From NCBI GenBank assembly GCA_016987375.1, contig PJRA01000040.1, positions 152,752-182,254 of the forward strand: a DNA stretch of 29,503 nt, written 5' to 3'. The notes under the pieces are model-generated. The model saw only the letters and a program-made list of their open reading frames with translations. It ran no database searches and had not been told where the DNA came from. Shown here one piece after another: positions 9,728 through 19,119 of the stretch (within the stretch, counting starts at the first letter, position 1; every line of letters begins with the position of its first letter). The stretch is from Brachionus koreanus. Taxonomy: Eukaryota > Rotifera > Eurotatoria > Ploima > Brachionidae. A program made the position numbers and the translations under genes.

Positions 9728-10276
9728 TCAGTATTTTTCACAATCTGCACTTGAAAACTGTGTACAAATATCATCACTAGTTTTTTCGACATATCCTTGA
9801 ATTTTATCCAAACCAGAACCAGTAATCAGGTTGTGCAAATTACAATAATTAGTTCCAAAGTCCAAAATAGCGTACCAAGTTTCTGATGTTGAAAATCCCT
9901 AATAGAAAAAAAAATTTAAATCTTAGAAATAAATTAACTATAAATAGTATACATCAACATGACAACCACTGTTTGATTGAATGAAATCAAATGATAAATC
10001 ATCGACATAAAATTTCACTGGAGTGGAGTGAGTTGCTTTAATTTGTTTGTCATTTTGGCTAACAAGCTTGTACAAACACTTTTCTCCTCCATCTTTACAA
10101 TTTTCATCAGTTGTCCATTCGTTAATTTGGCTTATAATTTTTGAATGAACAATTTTACAATCAGTTTGTGGCCAGTTCCAAGCTACTTTACATGACGCAT
10201 GTAATGGGCCGGTAATTCCTGGTACTGCTGAATATGAGAGCTGTATTAATACGGAGCAGATAATTAAGAGTTTCAT
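9728..10276 (-). CDS. secreted eight-cysteine protein, two exons
   Basis: Exon 1 is 9953-10276 and exon 2 is 9728-9898, joined in phase 0 across a 54-nt intron (GTATAC...CTATTAG). The product has 164 residues. A signal peptide (MKLLIICSVLIQLSYS, cut before AVPG) precedes a mature protein with eight cysteines, enough for four disulfides and consistent with secretion. Exon 1 carries CKVAWNWPQTDC, ENCKDGGEKCLYKL and KFYVDDLSFDF. Exon 2 carries TSETWYAILDFGTNYCNLHN, GSGLD and the ending DDICTQFSSADCEKY. The exon-2 block resembles an unnamed family of small secreted proteins I associate with aquatic invertebrates and fishes (from memory, unverified). No enzyme motif is seen. The exon 1 reading frame stops four codons into the intron, which supports the splice. 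A poly-A hexamer on the minus strand lies at 9691-9696. Confidence 0.88.
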
Positions 10277-11047
10277 TTTTTTGAATGTATTAATCTAGAA
10301 ATTAATTTTCATTTTTAAATATAAGTTTTTAAAGTGTGTTGTTATTCTCATTGTTACTTAATCAAATAAGTCACGTTTATTGAAGAATATAATAATTTAT
10401 TCACTATTTTTACCCTGATAAAAATATTTCTATAAATATTTTTTCCATAAGCTAGAATCTAAAAATAAACCCAGAAACCTAGAAGTTTTATCAATCCTTT
10501 GATTAAATCATCTAAATTTTATGTTAACTTAAATTACTTAGAATCAGAAAAATTGAAATTCTTAGTCACAAATATTCATTTTATTCTAAGTAATAAAAAA
10601 AATTAACTTTCCAAATTTCATATTAAAAACTAAATTAACAAAAATTTTTTAGACAAAAAAAATTTTAAAATAAACTTAATAATCGCTTGATTTATTGAAA
10701 TTTTACAATTCCAAATTTTTGCAATAAAATAATTCATCAGTAAAGTGCAAACTGCTCTATAAAATAAATAAAAATCTCAATTAAAATAATTTAAATTCTT
10801 TTTTTTTTATAATTTTAATTTATTGTATCGAAAAACCGGCCTAATGAAATTTTTCTTTAGCTATTTTAAAATATTTAAAAAATCTGAATTAATTAATTAT
10901 TTATTCATCACGTGACCAATTTCTTTTTCACTTATGTTTGAAAGTATCTGTGAACTAAAAAATTAAAATATCTAAAAATTCTGATTTAATTAAAAATAAT
11001 GTCAAAAAGAAAAATTTTTTTTGTTATTTTATTTAAAAAAATTCTCA
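10277..11047. other. AT-rich spacer
   Basis: I see no gene, RNA or convincing repeat. The first part is the promoter side of the secreted-protein gene. Confidence 0.5.
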
Positions 11048-11816
11048 TAACGGATGAGGCATAAGTAAATAGACAAAATTTAAGCTTACTTTCCCGATTA
11101 GGAAAATGATCNNNNNNNNNNNNNNNNNNNNNNNNNNNNNNNNNNNNNNNNNNNNNNNNNNNNNNNNNNNNNNNNNNNNNNNNNNNNNNNNNNNNNNNNN
11201 NNNNNNNNNNNNNNNNNNNNNNNNNNNNNNNNNNNNNNNNNNNNNNNNNNNNNNNNNNNNNNNNNNNNNNNNNNNNNNNNNNNNNNNNNNNNNNNNNNNN
11301 NNNNNNNNNNNNNNNNNNNNNNNNNNNNNNNNNNNNNNNNNNNNNNNNNNNNNNNNNNNNNNNNNNNNNNNNNNNNNNNNNNNNNNNNNNNNNNNNNNNN
11401 NNNNNNNNNNNNNNNNNNNNNNNNNNNNNNNNNNNNNNNNNNNNNNNNNNNNNNNNNNNNNNNNNNNNNNNNNNNNNNNNNNNNNNNNNNNNNNNNNNNN
11501 NNNNNNNNNNNNNNNNNNNNNNNNNNNNNNNNNNNNNNNNNNNNNNNNNNNNNNNNNNNNNNNNNNNNNNNNNNNNNNNNNNNNNNNNNNNNNNNNNNNN
11601 NNNNNNNNNNNNNNNNNNNNNNNNNNNNNNNNNNNNNNNNNNNNNNNNNNNNNNNNNNNNNNNNAAATCGGCAACATTGGAGTTTTTTCTTTATTTAAAA
11701 ATCATAATTCTATTGAAAAATAAATTCTTTACATCAGAGAAAAAAAAACAGAACTTAATATCATTTTTAATATTTGAGTTATTCACTTTTAATTTTTGTC
11801 CATTTACTTATGCCTC
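11048..11816. mobile_element. inverted-repeat transposon containing the assembly gap
   Basis: The left end TGAGGCATAAGTAAATAGAC (from 11055) and the right end, whose reverse complement is TGAGGCATAAGTAAATGGAC (to 11816), form a terminal inverted repeat of about 28 bp with roughly two mismatches, continuing as AAAATTTAA on the left and AAAAATTAAAA on the right. The outer TAACGGRTGA at 11048 is shared with a related end at 21841-21907, which extends the family end to about 64 bp. The AAGTAAATGGACA core recalls mariner/Tc1 termini, but no transposase is visible. Positions 11112-11664 are unresolved bases, so the true length and content are unknown. Confidence 0.65.
11112..11664. other. assembly gap (N run)
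   Basis: 553 unresolved bases. Reading frames spanning it are artefacts. It lies wholly between the two inverted repeats described for 11048-11816, so a collapsed or hard-to-assemble transposon interior is the likely cause. Confidence 0.98.
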
Positions 11817-12161
11817 AATAGAAATCAATCTATAGGAGCCAAAATATGTTATAAAAATTAAAAATATTTGAGTATTAAAAATTCAATCGATTCAAGTCTT
11901 TTTTTTACTCACTAGTAAATTAGCAAAACGAGGTGTTTTTTTGATCCAACTCTTTAAAATTACCAAATAGAAATGTCAAAATGTTCTAGCCTAACGGTTA
12001 TTCTTTAATTGCTTGAAGAAGAATATCTTGTGTTTCATGAATAGTTCATTCAGCGTTTAAAGAATAAAAATTCCTCTCAACATTTTTCCACATTTCTTTT
12101 ATAAATTTACAAAAAATAGATAAATATTACATTGTGTTAATTCATTAAATAAAATTTTTAG

Positions 12162-12200
12162 TTAAGCATTTTCGGCTTTTTTAGGTCGACCCTCTAATGC
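12162..12200 (-). pseudogene. GRPKK AT-hook-like tail remnant
   Basis: The minus-strand frame between two stops reads ALEGRPKKAENA. The GRP-K core followed by A..A is the same arrangement as in the tails at 8440-8631 and 24487-24609. It is too short to be a gene by itself and is best read as transposon ORF debris. Confidence 0.3.
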
Positions 12201-12715
12201 TTATTAACAAATTCTGTTTTGTTTCTAAAACTCTTCAATGAAAGTAAATGGGCACACACTTTGTTTTGCAGGTAAAATTTTCAACTACAAATTTTTTAAT
12301 ATGAATTCAATAAATATTCATTCCTTTCAACAAACTTACATTAGAAGCACAATACAAACATCCGAACATCCGTTTTTCAATTACAAAATATTCAAATTTA
12401 GCATTTTTTTGTTACTCAGCTAAATATATTACTAAGCAAAAAATGATTTAGGAAGTGGTTCAATTAAAAAAATCCTTACTTGGCAATATCAATTATAATA
12501 TACCAAATTTCTTTCTAAGAGCAAATGTTATTTTTAATTGAGCTATTAAATTACTAGTGTGAAGAATTTGGGTCTTAATTTGTTCATTTTATGCTTTAAA
12601 ATTAAACTTCTAATTTTGAAAAAAATATTTGAGTATTTTTTTTTTGAAAATTTTGATACACTGAATCAAATTAAGACTTTATTTTAATTTAAATTTCGAT
12701 GATTCTTAGGGTATC

Positions 12716-12765
12716 TACCAAGTTAATACCAAACAAAACTAATACCAAAAGAAACAATACCAAAA
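12716..12765. repeat. period-16 imperfect tandem repeat (AATACCAAA)
   Basis: Three successive units of about 16 bp: TAATACCAAACAAAAC, TAATACCAAAAGAAAC and AATACCAAAAGCAAAA. Scattered AATACCA copies recur at 12810-12816 and near 13680. Confidence 0.6.
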
Positions 12766-12858
12766 GCAAAAATTACAAATTAATATCAAATTTTTAATTT
12801 TGAAATTAATACCATTAGTTTATTTAACGAATTTAATGTCATGCAGAAAATTGAATAA

Positions 12859-13240
12859 TCTGGTATAATTTCTTGTCGCCATATTTTGCTGAAAAGATCA
12901 TGCAGTATCCCTATTGTATCGCTTTTGTGATCCTAGCCATCAACTTTCAGCATTTCTGCTGTTTTACCGTCAATACTGGCGGCTTTTCTATTTTTTAGAG
13001 CCTTTTTAGCATTTTCTTTTTCTTTTTGGCTTGGCACTTATCTAGATCAATACTAGCTGGTTCTTGTTGTAAATGCTCTTTGGGTTCTGGCTTTTTCTGC
13101 TTCGCTAGCACACTGATTTAAATAATTTCTTTTGTCTCGACTTGCTCCTTTCTTCACAAGCATGTTTTTTATACTATATGATGCCTCTAATTTCTCCCGT
13201 ATTCGGTCAGATTTTGCTTGAATCAAATTGAAGCTTTTCA
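12859..13240 (-). pseudogene. second copy of the RTE/CFDP2-like LINE, internally deleted
   Basis: 12859-13033 is a close nucleotide copy of about 821-985: both contain TGGTATAATTTCTTGTCGCC, GGCTTTTCTATTTTTTAGAG and TCTTTTTGGCTT. The copy carries an extra dozen bases near 12918 and scattered substitutions. On the minus strand it reads LKNRKAASIDGKTAEMLKV, where the first copy has the less decayed GID/GIT. Directly upstream, at 13070-13240, the linker between endonuclease and RT is visible: KSDRIREKLEASYSIKNMLV, then SRDKRNYLNQCASEAEKART. In complete elements these two blocks are separated by several dozen residues, so this copy has lost that stretch. Confidence 0.8.
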
Positions 13241-14336
13241 AGCTCATTTTAAAATTGAAGCATATTTGCGAAATAAATAAAGAAAAATTCAAATCAATAT
13301 ATGCAACACAAGTGATCACATTTCATAAAAGTGAATTTTTTGATTAATTTCTTCAAAATTTTAAACGCAAAATTTCATTATATTGTTTATTTCTTAGTTT
13401 AAAATCTTAAAGTTTTAAAAGTTAAAAGACTGTTTAAATTGCAAAAAAAAATGCGAAGTTAAAATATTGAAACATAATAAAAAAAAAAACAAAAAACAAA
13501 TTACAAATTGATCAAAATTTTTTCTTTTTCTATTTTTTGGCATATTTTAATTCTATTAATAACTACTTCGAGTCGACTTAAAGTGTCCATAATTTTACAG
13601 TGCTATAATCTTATGCGTTTTAGCAATTTTTAGTGTTTACTAAGCCTCTTTAAAAAATTAGTCGTTTCAAAATAAGGGTTAATACCAATGAAATTAATAC
13701 TTAGTAAATTTCATACAGAAAAAAATTAAGAATTTAATATCAATAGAAACTAATACAGATAGGATTATAATACCATCGTAAAAAAATACAAAATTTTAAG
13801 AAAAATAAGGTTTTATAAGAAGCAAAGATAACAAAAAATTTATTTTATTGACTTAAAAAAATATAATAAGGAAAAATAAAAAAAAAAAACAATCATCAAA
13901 GTTATAATTTCTGTGTCGCTCCAAATATTCAATATGAATATTGTTTGTTTCTTTGGTGTTAGATTCATGGCATTATTTTCGTTTGATAGTAACTTGGCAT
14001 GAATCATGAGTTTGCATAAAAAAATTTAATAGAAAATCATATATTTTATAATTATTATTTGTCAATACCACCACCAGAGTCTAACTGATCTGGGACATAA
14101 AATAAATCTATGTTTTTTTAACAATAGTAATAAATTACCAACAATATATTTAACAGAAATTATTTCTGCAATACAATAATAATATTTTTTCATCAAATAT
14201 TTTTTTAAAAAATTCTAGTTTAAATAAAAATTGTAAATCATTTGAAATGCAAAAATAATCTCATGGCTCTTGACTAACTGATGACTTTTTTATTGTTTTT
14301 TTAGTTTACAAGTTTGGATGATGATAATCAAATTAA
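13241..14336. other. AT-rich spacer
   Basis: No gene is seen. An AATACC-type motif recurs near 13680-13780. The last part is the 3' flank of the WD40 gene. Confidence 0.5.
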
Positions 14337-16702
14337 CTAAGGAGTTGTTAAAAGAGAACTCAAATTTGATACAAATGTATTTTGTAATGCATTAGCAATA
14401 GTTGTATTTTCATATTGAGAGGCAGACATTTTCGCTGTAACTGACTGAGTGAGGACTTCAATTGAAATTGTCTGATTAGTTGTTTCCGATTTACTACTAC
14501 TAGTTACAGGAAATGTATCCACTTTGTTAGTTTCCTTAAAAGTTTGTGATAAAAAAGTACTAGCTGTTATTTCGGTCGATATTGTACTTTGAACAAAAGT
14601 GTTCGAAGCCAAACTTGATTCTATTGATTTAGTTTCTTGTTTAGTTGGATTATCAACAAATATTGTTGTTGCATCTGTGCTAGTAATTGGCGGACTGCTT
14701 TGAATTAGACTTGTCAAGCTGAAAGTTGACTTAACTGAAGTAAATTCTTGGTTAATTGATTCGGTTATTAAAGTAAAATTTTCAAAAACTTTAACAATAA
14801 TCGATCCATTTTCTGTTCCAATTACAGGTCTTTGAAAGCCATCAATTAGAATTTTGCTAGCTCCAATAGACTCAATGCTAATTTCAATATTATTCAGCAA
14901 ATCATATTCAACTAAAGAACTCTTTGTGGCCAAGAAAATGTTACCATTGTTAGTTGTCGCAGCCGAAGTAACAAAAACATTTGCACCTGATAGCTTAGAA
15001 GTAGATATGCGTTCGAAATTAGGATCACGCCAAAAAACGATTAAGCCGTCTTGGCCAATCGTCAATAAATTTCGGTTTGATAGCCTAAAAATGTCAACAA
15101 TTCTTGATGTGGTGTCTATGGGTTCTTTTAAAGCAGTGAAATCACTATTCCAAATTCTTAATTCATTGTCGCTAGAGCTAGCAAATGTTTGAATTTCTAG
15201 ATTTGCTAAAACATCAATTGGCTTAGACGAGGCCTCAATATCTTGTTTTTTGCTTAAGCCATTTTTATCAAAAACTCTTATGAATCCGGTCTTTGTGCCA
15301 ACAAGAATATTTTCATCAATCAGCAAAGCACTTGTTACATCTTCAGAAATGCTTGCTGATTTAAAAATGGAAAAATTGTCAACATCTAACAATGTCAAAT
15401 TTCCTTTTGCAGTAACAATTAATGCTCTAATGGAATTTTCAAATTTAACATAAACAATTGATTCTTTGAATTGGGATTTATTCACAATTTTTGCTGTAGA
15501 ACTGTTAATAAATGCAACCGTATTGTCCAAAGACCCACTAGCAATCAAACCATCTGAGCTTACATCTAAACTAGATACTGTGCTACTATGAGCACCTATG
15601 ACAACCTGTTTCAATTCCGGTATTTCTGGTTCTGGTAAATCAGCATCATTTTCAACATGTGTATTTTCATAAAATTTAATTAGATTATTCTTTGTTCCAA
15701 TGATAACATTATTTCTATCTGCAATAATTGATATTATTTCTTCCTTGATATTTCGAATCGAATTTACCTCCAAACTGGTGGCTAAATTAAAAAAATAGAT
15801 TTCTTGTGAGCTTGCAGCTACAAGTAGACCAGTGTCTATTTGTGACAAATTAGTAAAAGCCATACTGTCCCGACTTGTTATTGATTTAATTAAATTTCCA
15901 TTTGAATCTAGAATAAGTAAAGATGCTTTTAAAGAGTAAACAATTGTTTCGCCTATTCCTCTAGTGGGTTCTGTTACTCTCAAAGTTTCCATTCCTGTTT
16001 TAATATTTACTATTCGCTTAAGTGAATAATCAGGATTATCAAAATATCTAATTGAGGTATTTAGATTAGTTAACAAGTCTTGGGAAGTCCCATGAAGAGA
16101 GATAACAGGCCCCGACACTGTAAATTCATTTATTTTTTCTCCAAACCTGTCAAATATAAGTATATATCCTCTGTCTGTACTAATGATTAGTTGTCGCTTT
16201 TCATTTATCAACAAAGAGGTCATGACACCAAATAAGATATTTTTATAGCTAAATTTTTCTACACCTGATTCGGTATCCCAGAGGCTGAGACCTTTATCTG
16301 ATGAAATAGACACAAGAGAAAAACTATCCACAAATTTTAACGCGTTTATTTCTCCTGAAACAGTTTTGCGATGTTTAGGCTCCCATGATGTCTCATTCCA
16401 CATAAATATTTCTCCATTCATGGATCCCGAAGCCAATTGATTGTTATTAATAGCTAAGGCTATCACTGGAGCTGTATGAAAATTCAAAGTTCTATTGGTG
16501 TCGGCTAGTAAATTTTTTTTTCTTAAATAGCTTTTATTTTTCGAAGCATTTTATAACAAGTACCTGATGATATTACTGAGGTATCTGAAGATGAATCTAG
16601 AAAAATAATAGCAAGTGTTCCAGCTGCTACCAGACCAATTATTACTAGTGTTCCGATAAAGCTTACACAAATCAACGCCAGTATCACTGCTGTATTTGCC
16701 AT
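14337..16702 (-). CDS. membrane-anchored WD40-like propeller protein with Ser/Thr-rich tail
   Basis: Two exons: 16564-16702 and 14337-16504, joined in phase 1 over a 59-nt intron (GTACTT...TTTACTAG); 768 residues. Exon 1 from MANTAVIL encodes one long membrane helix (about 4-35) followed by acidic DSSSD, suggesting a type II anchor or uncleaved signal with the rest outside the cell. Residues about 50-600 are WD40-like repeats (GSMNGEIFMWN, GLSLWDTES, IASGSLDNTVAF, SSDNELRIWNSD, IGQDGLIVFWRD), probably one or two propellers. Residues about 620-768 are Ser/Thr-rich and mucin-like. The part after the helix has no cysteine at all and about a dozen N-X-S/T sequons. A longer in-frame start at 16753 exists, but MANT gives a cleaner anchor. 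Ligand and function are unknown; no catalytic domain is seen. WD40 proteins are usually intracellular, so topology is inferred. Confidence 0.88.
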
Positions 16703-17612
16703 TTTTGTTAATTCAAAATTTTTTAAGAAGTATTCAAGGCCTTTAAATAGCAATTTTGGTTTTTTGTTACGAAATTATTAGTCAAGCATAAATGAAAGTT
16801 AAAATTCAGTTTTATTTATATATTTTAAAAATATAATAAGAATGAATGAAACTAATAAAAGTGATCATAATTTAAAAGATCAATCGTTTTAAATTATCTT
16901 AATGATTAAATAGCTAAGTGTTGATTTTCTTGTTTTATTTATTTATTTTTTTTAAATAGAATGTGAAATACCTTTGCATTTCAATTCAAATACTCGAAAA
17001 AGTGTTTATGATAATTATCGACAAAAAATTACCTTTAAACAATTCAGAAATTAAATTCACTAAATAAAAAATGATTTTTACACTAAATTTTTCTCAAAAA
17101 AAAAAAAAAAAAGAATCAACAGTTTGCAATTTTTCTAATTCAAAATTTTAAGCTTCAATAACTACTGAATTTAAAATGCGAATAAAATTTTTTTCTAAGA
17201 TTTTAGTTTGCCAAAATATTTTAGCGATTGAATATTTATTTCGTATTTTTTAAAAGAAGAACTAGTCTGTGTTAAAATAACAAAAAATTTTCGGAATATT
17301 TTAAGTTTTCTTATTCTAGCCCTCATAATTCATTTGTTTTCTCTACCGAGCTAGAGCTCCTTCAGAGTAAAGTAAAAAAAAAAAACATGTTACAACATAT
17401 GTCTTTAAACTTTCTTTACATTTTTTTTTAGCTGATTTACTTTATTTTTATTTTATCTTATAAATATATGGTTTAATTTTTTGTGTTTAAATTACAAAAT
17501 GTATCATCTGTTGCAAAGATATTGGAAAAAGTGCTATATTTCAAAAAGTTTTTTCAGTTTTAAATAAAAAAAAAATTATTTTAATTTAATATTGCAAACA
17601 TTTTAATCACTT
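16703..17612. other. AT-rich spacer upstream of the WD40 gene
   Basis: It holds the promoter side of the WD40 gene and homopolymer runs (for example poly-A near 17097-17112). I see no other gene. Confidence 0.5.
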
Positions 17613-17982
17613 TAAAATAGTAGGTGTAGCGAGATTGATATCAAACTTAGATTCATCAATTATGTAGCTGAATCTAGAAAATCAATCAATAAAGAATCTT
17701 ACTCAATCAAAGTGAGACCAGAGTTCAAGTCCAAAATTAAATTCTAAGTCTAGACTTTTAATATTTTTTTAAATTTTCAAAAGAAAATTTTTATTTTAAT
17801 TTGTATCGATTTTTTAAGAACAAAAGTTAAAAAAGTCTGGACTTAGAATTCGTTTAAACAACTCTGAGTTAAACTAAAGTTTTGTAAATCTTTCATTTTA
17901 CCTCACTTTGACTATTGTATGTCGATTTTTGTCTATCATCCGAGAGGAACACTGCAAAAATTAGCAAAAACCTACTATTTTA
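17613..17982. mobile_element. MITE-like element
   Basis: The 13-bp TAAAATAGTAGGT at 17613-17625 is the exact reverse complement of 17970-17982. Inside, further inverted pairs support a real palindromic element: AATTCTAAGTCTAGACTTTT (about 17739-17758) against 17831-17850 with one mismatch, and the TCAAAGTGAG pair (about 17707 and 17905). There is no coding capacity. A TA target is compatible with both flanks (TTA on each side), as in Tc1/mariner-type MITEs. Confidence 0.6.
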
Positions 17983-19119
17983 CTCTTTTTAGGCAATTTT
18001 TGAAAAACCTTGAACTCTAACCATTCGCTTTCAAATCAGCATAGTAAAATTTTTGATCAAATTTCATTTTTCAAATATGATCAAAAAACTTTTAATTAGG
18101 AAAAAAAGTTTCATTGCAAATTTTTGCATTTTTTTTAAATTTCAAAACTTAACTAGTTTTTAAATTTTTGAAAAAGAAATGCATTGAATTTTAATTTGAT
18201 TTCAAATTTCAAGTCAGTATTTGCTAAGAATCATTCTTTCAAACAAAATCAAATGAATTTTAGAAACAAATATCTTATTCAATTCCATTTTTATTTCGAT
18301 GAAAATACTTTTGAAATACTTAAACCAGAAAATCTTTGAATAAGATCTACCGATTTCAAACGAAGTATTGAAGAATCAATTGGACAAATGTTAATAAAAT
18401 TTTGAATTTTAGTTATTTCAAAAATTTGATTTAATCTTAAAATAATTAATTTTTTTTTTAACTTTAATTAAACAATTTCTTTTTAAATAGACCTTTTAAA
18501 ATTAAATCAATTTTTAACGATAAAATTAAAAGACATAAATGAAAGATAAAATTCATCCTATAACTTAAAAAATTATTTGAAACAAAGCACTTCAATGTTA
18601 TTTTAACATTGGAAACATTTTTTAATTCGGCAAAATGAAAATAATTTTACATTTTTAGATTTTCATATCTTTAGATTTTTTGTGTAATTTTTCAGAAAAT
18701 TAAAAAAACTCCTTCAAATTGTTTGGTAAACAAAAATAAAATTAAAAAATTTCTTAAATATTGCACAAAAAATCTTGGCTCAATACTTGGCTGTGGTCAT
18801 GCTACACATGAAAATATTTCTTAACATTAGATTTTTCAGTTTAAAAAATTCTTGATAATTTATTATATTTTTATATTCTTTTTTTAGTCTTAATATGTTT
18901 ATTAATAATTATTATCTCAGTTTAAAATTTTATAGTATTTTAAATTAATAGCTGAAGAGATTGCACATGTTAATAATTAATTTCATCAGAAAAAATGAAT
19001 CTAAAAAATTTTTTATTAATGATAAATTAATTTAATAAAAGGAAGATTTTTTTTTTTTAGATTTTAGATTTGTCAATATTTTACTACACACACAAAAAAA
19101 ATAAGTAGAAAAAAAAAAT
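17983..19119. other. AT-rich spacer
   Basis: No gene. A 21-nt string starting ATGCTACACATG at 18799 recurs with two mismatches at 28925-28945. Confidence 0.5.

Larger units (their letters stand above)
11817..12858. other. spacer with degraded coding traces
   Basis: No intact gene. Minus-strand traces at about 11990-12120 read WKNVERNFYSLNAE and, after a stop, TIHETQDILLQAIKE, which looks more like decayed protein than random AT-rich sequence. I cannot name the family. A GRPKK tail precedes it (see 12162-12200). Confidence 0.4.

Noticed and set aside
11045..11723. Long ORFs on both strands across the N run
   Set aside because: They exist only because unresolved bases contain no stop codons; almost all residues are unknown.
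14854..15453. Plus-strand ORFs within the WD40 gene
   Set aside because: They are antisense shadows of the long coding exon.
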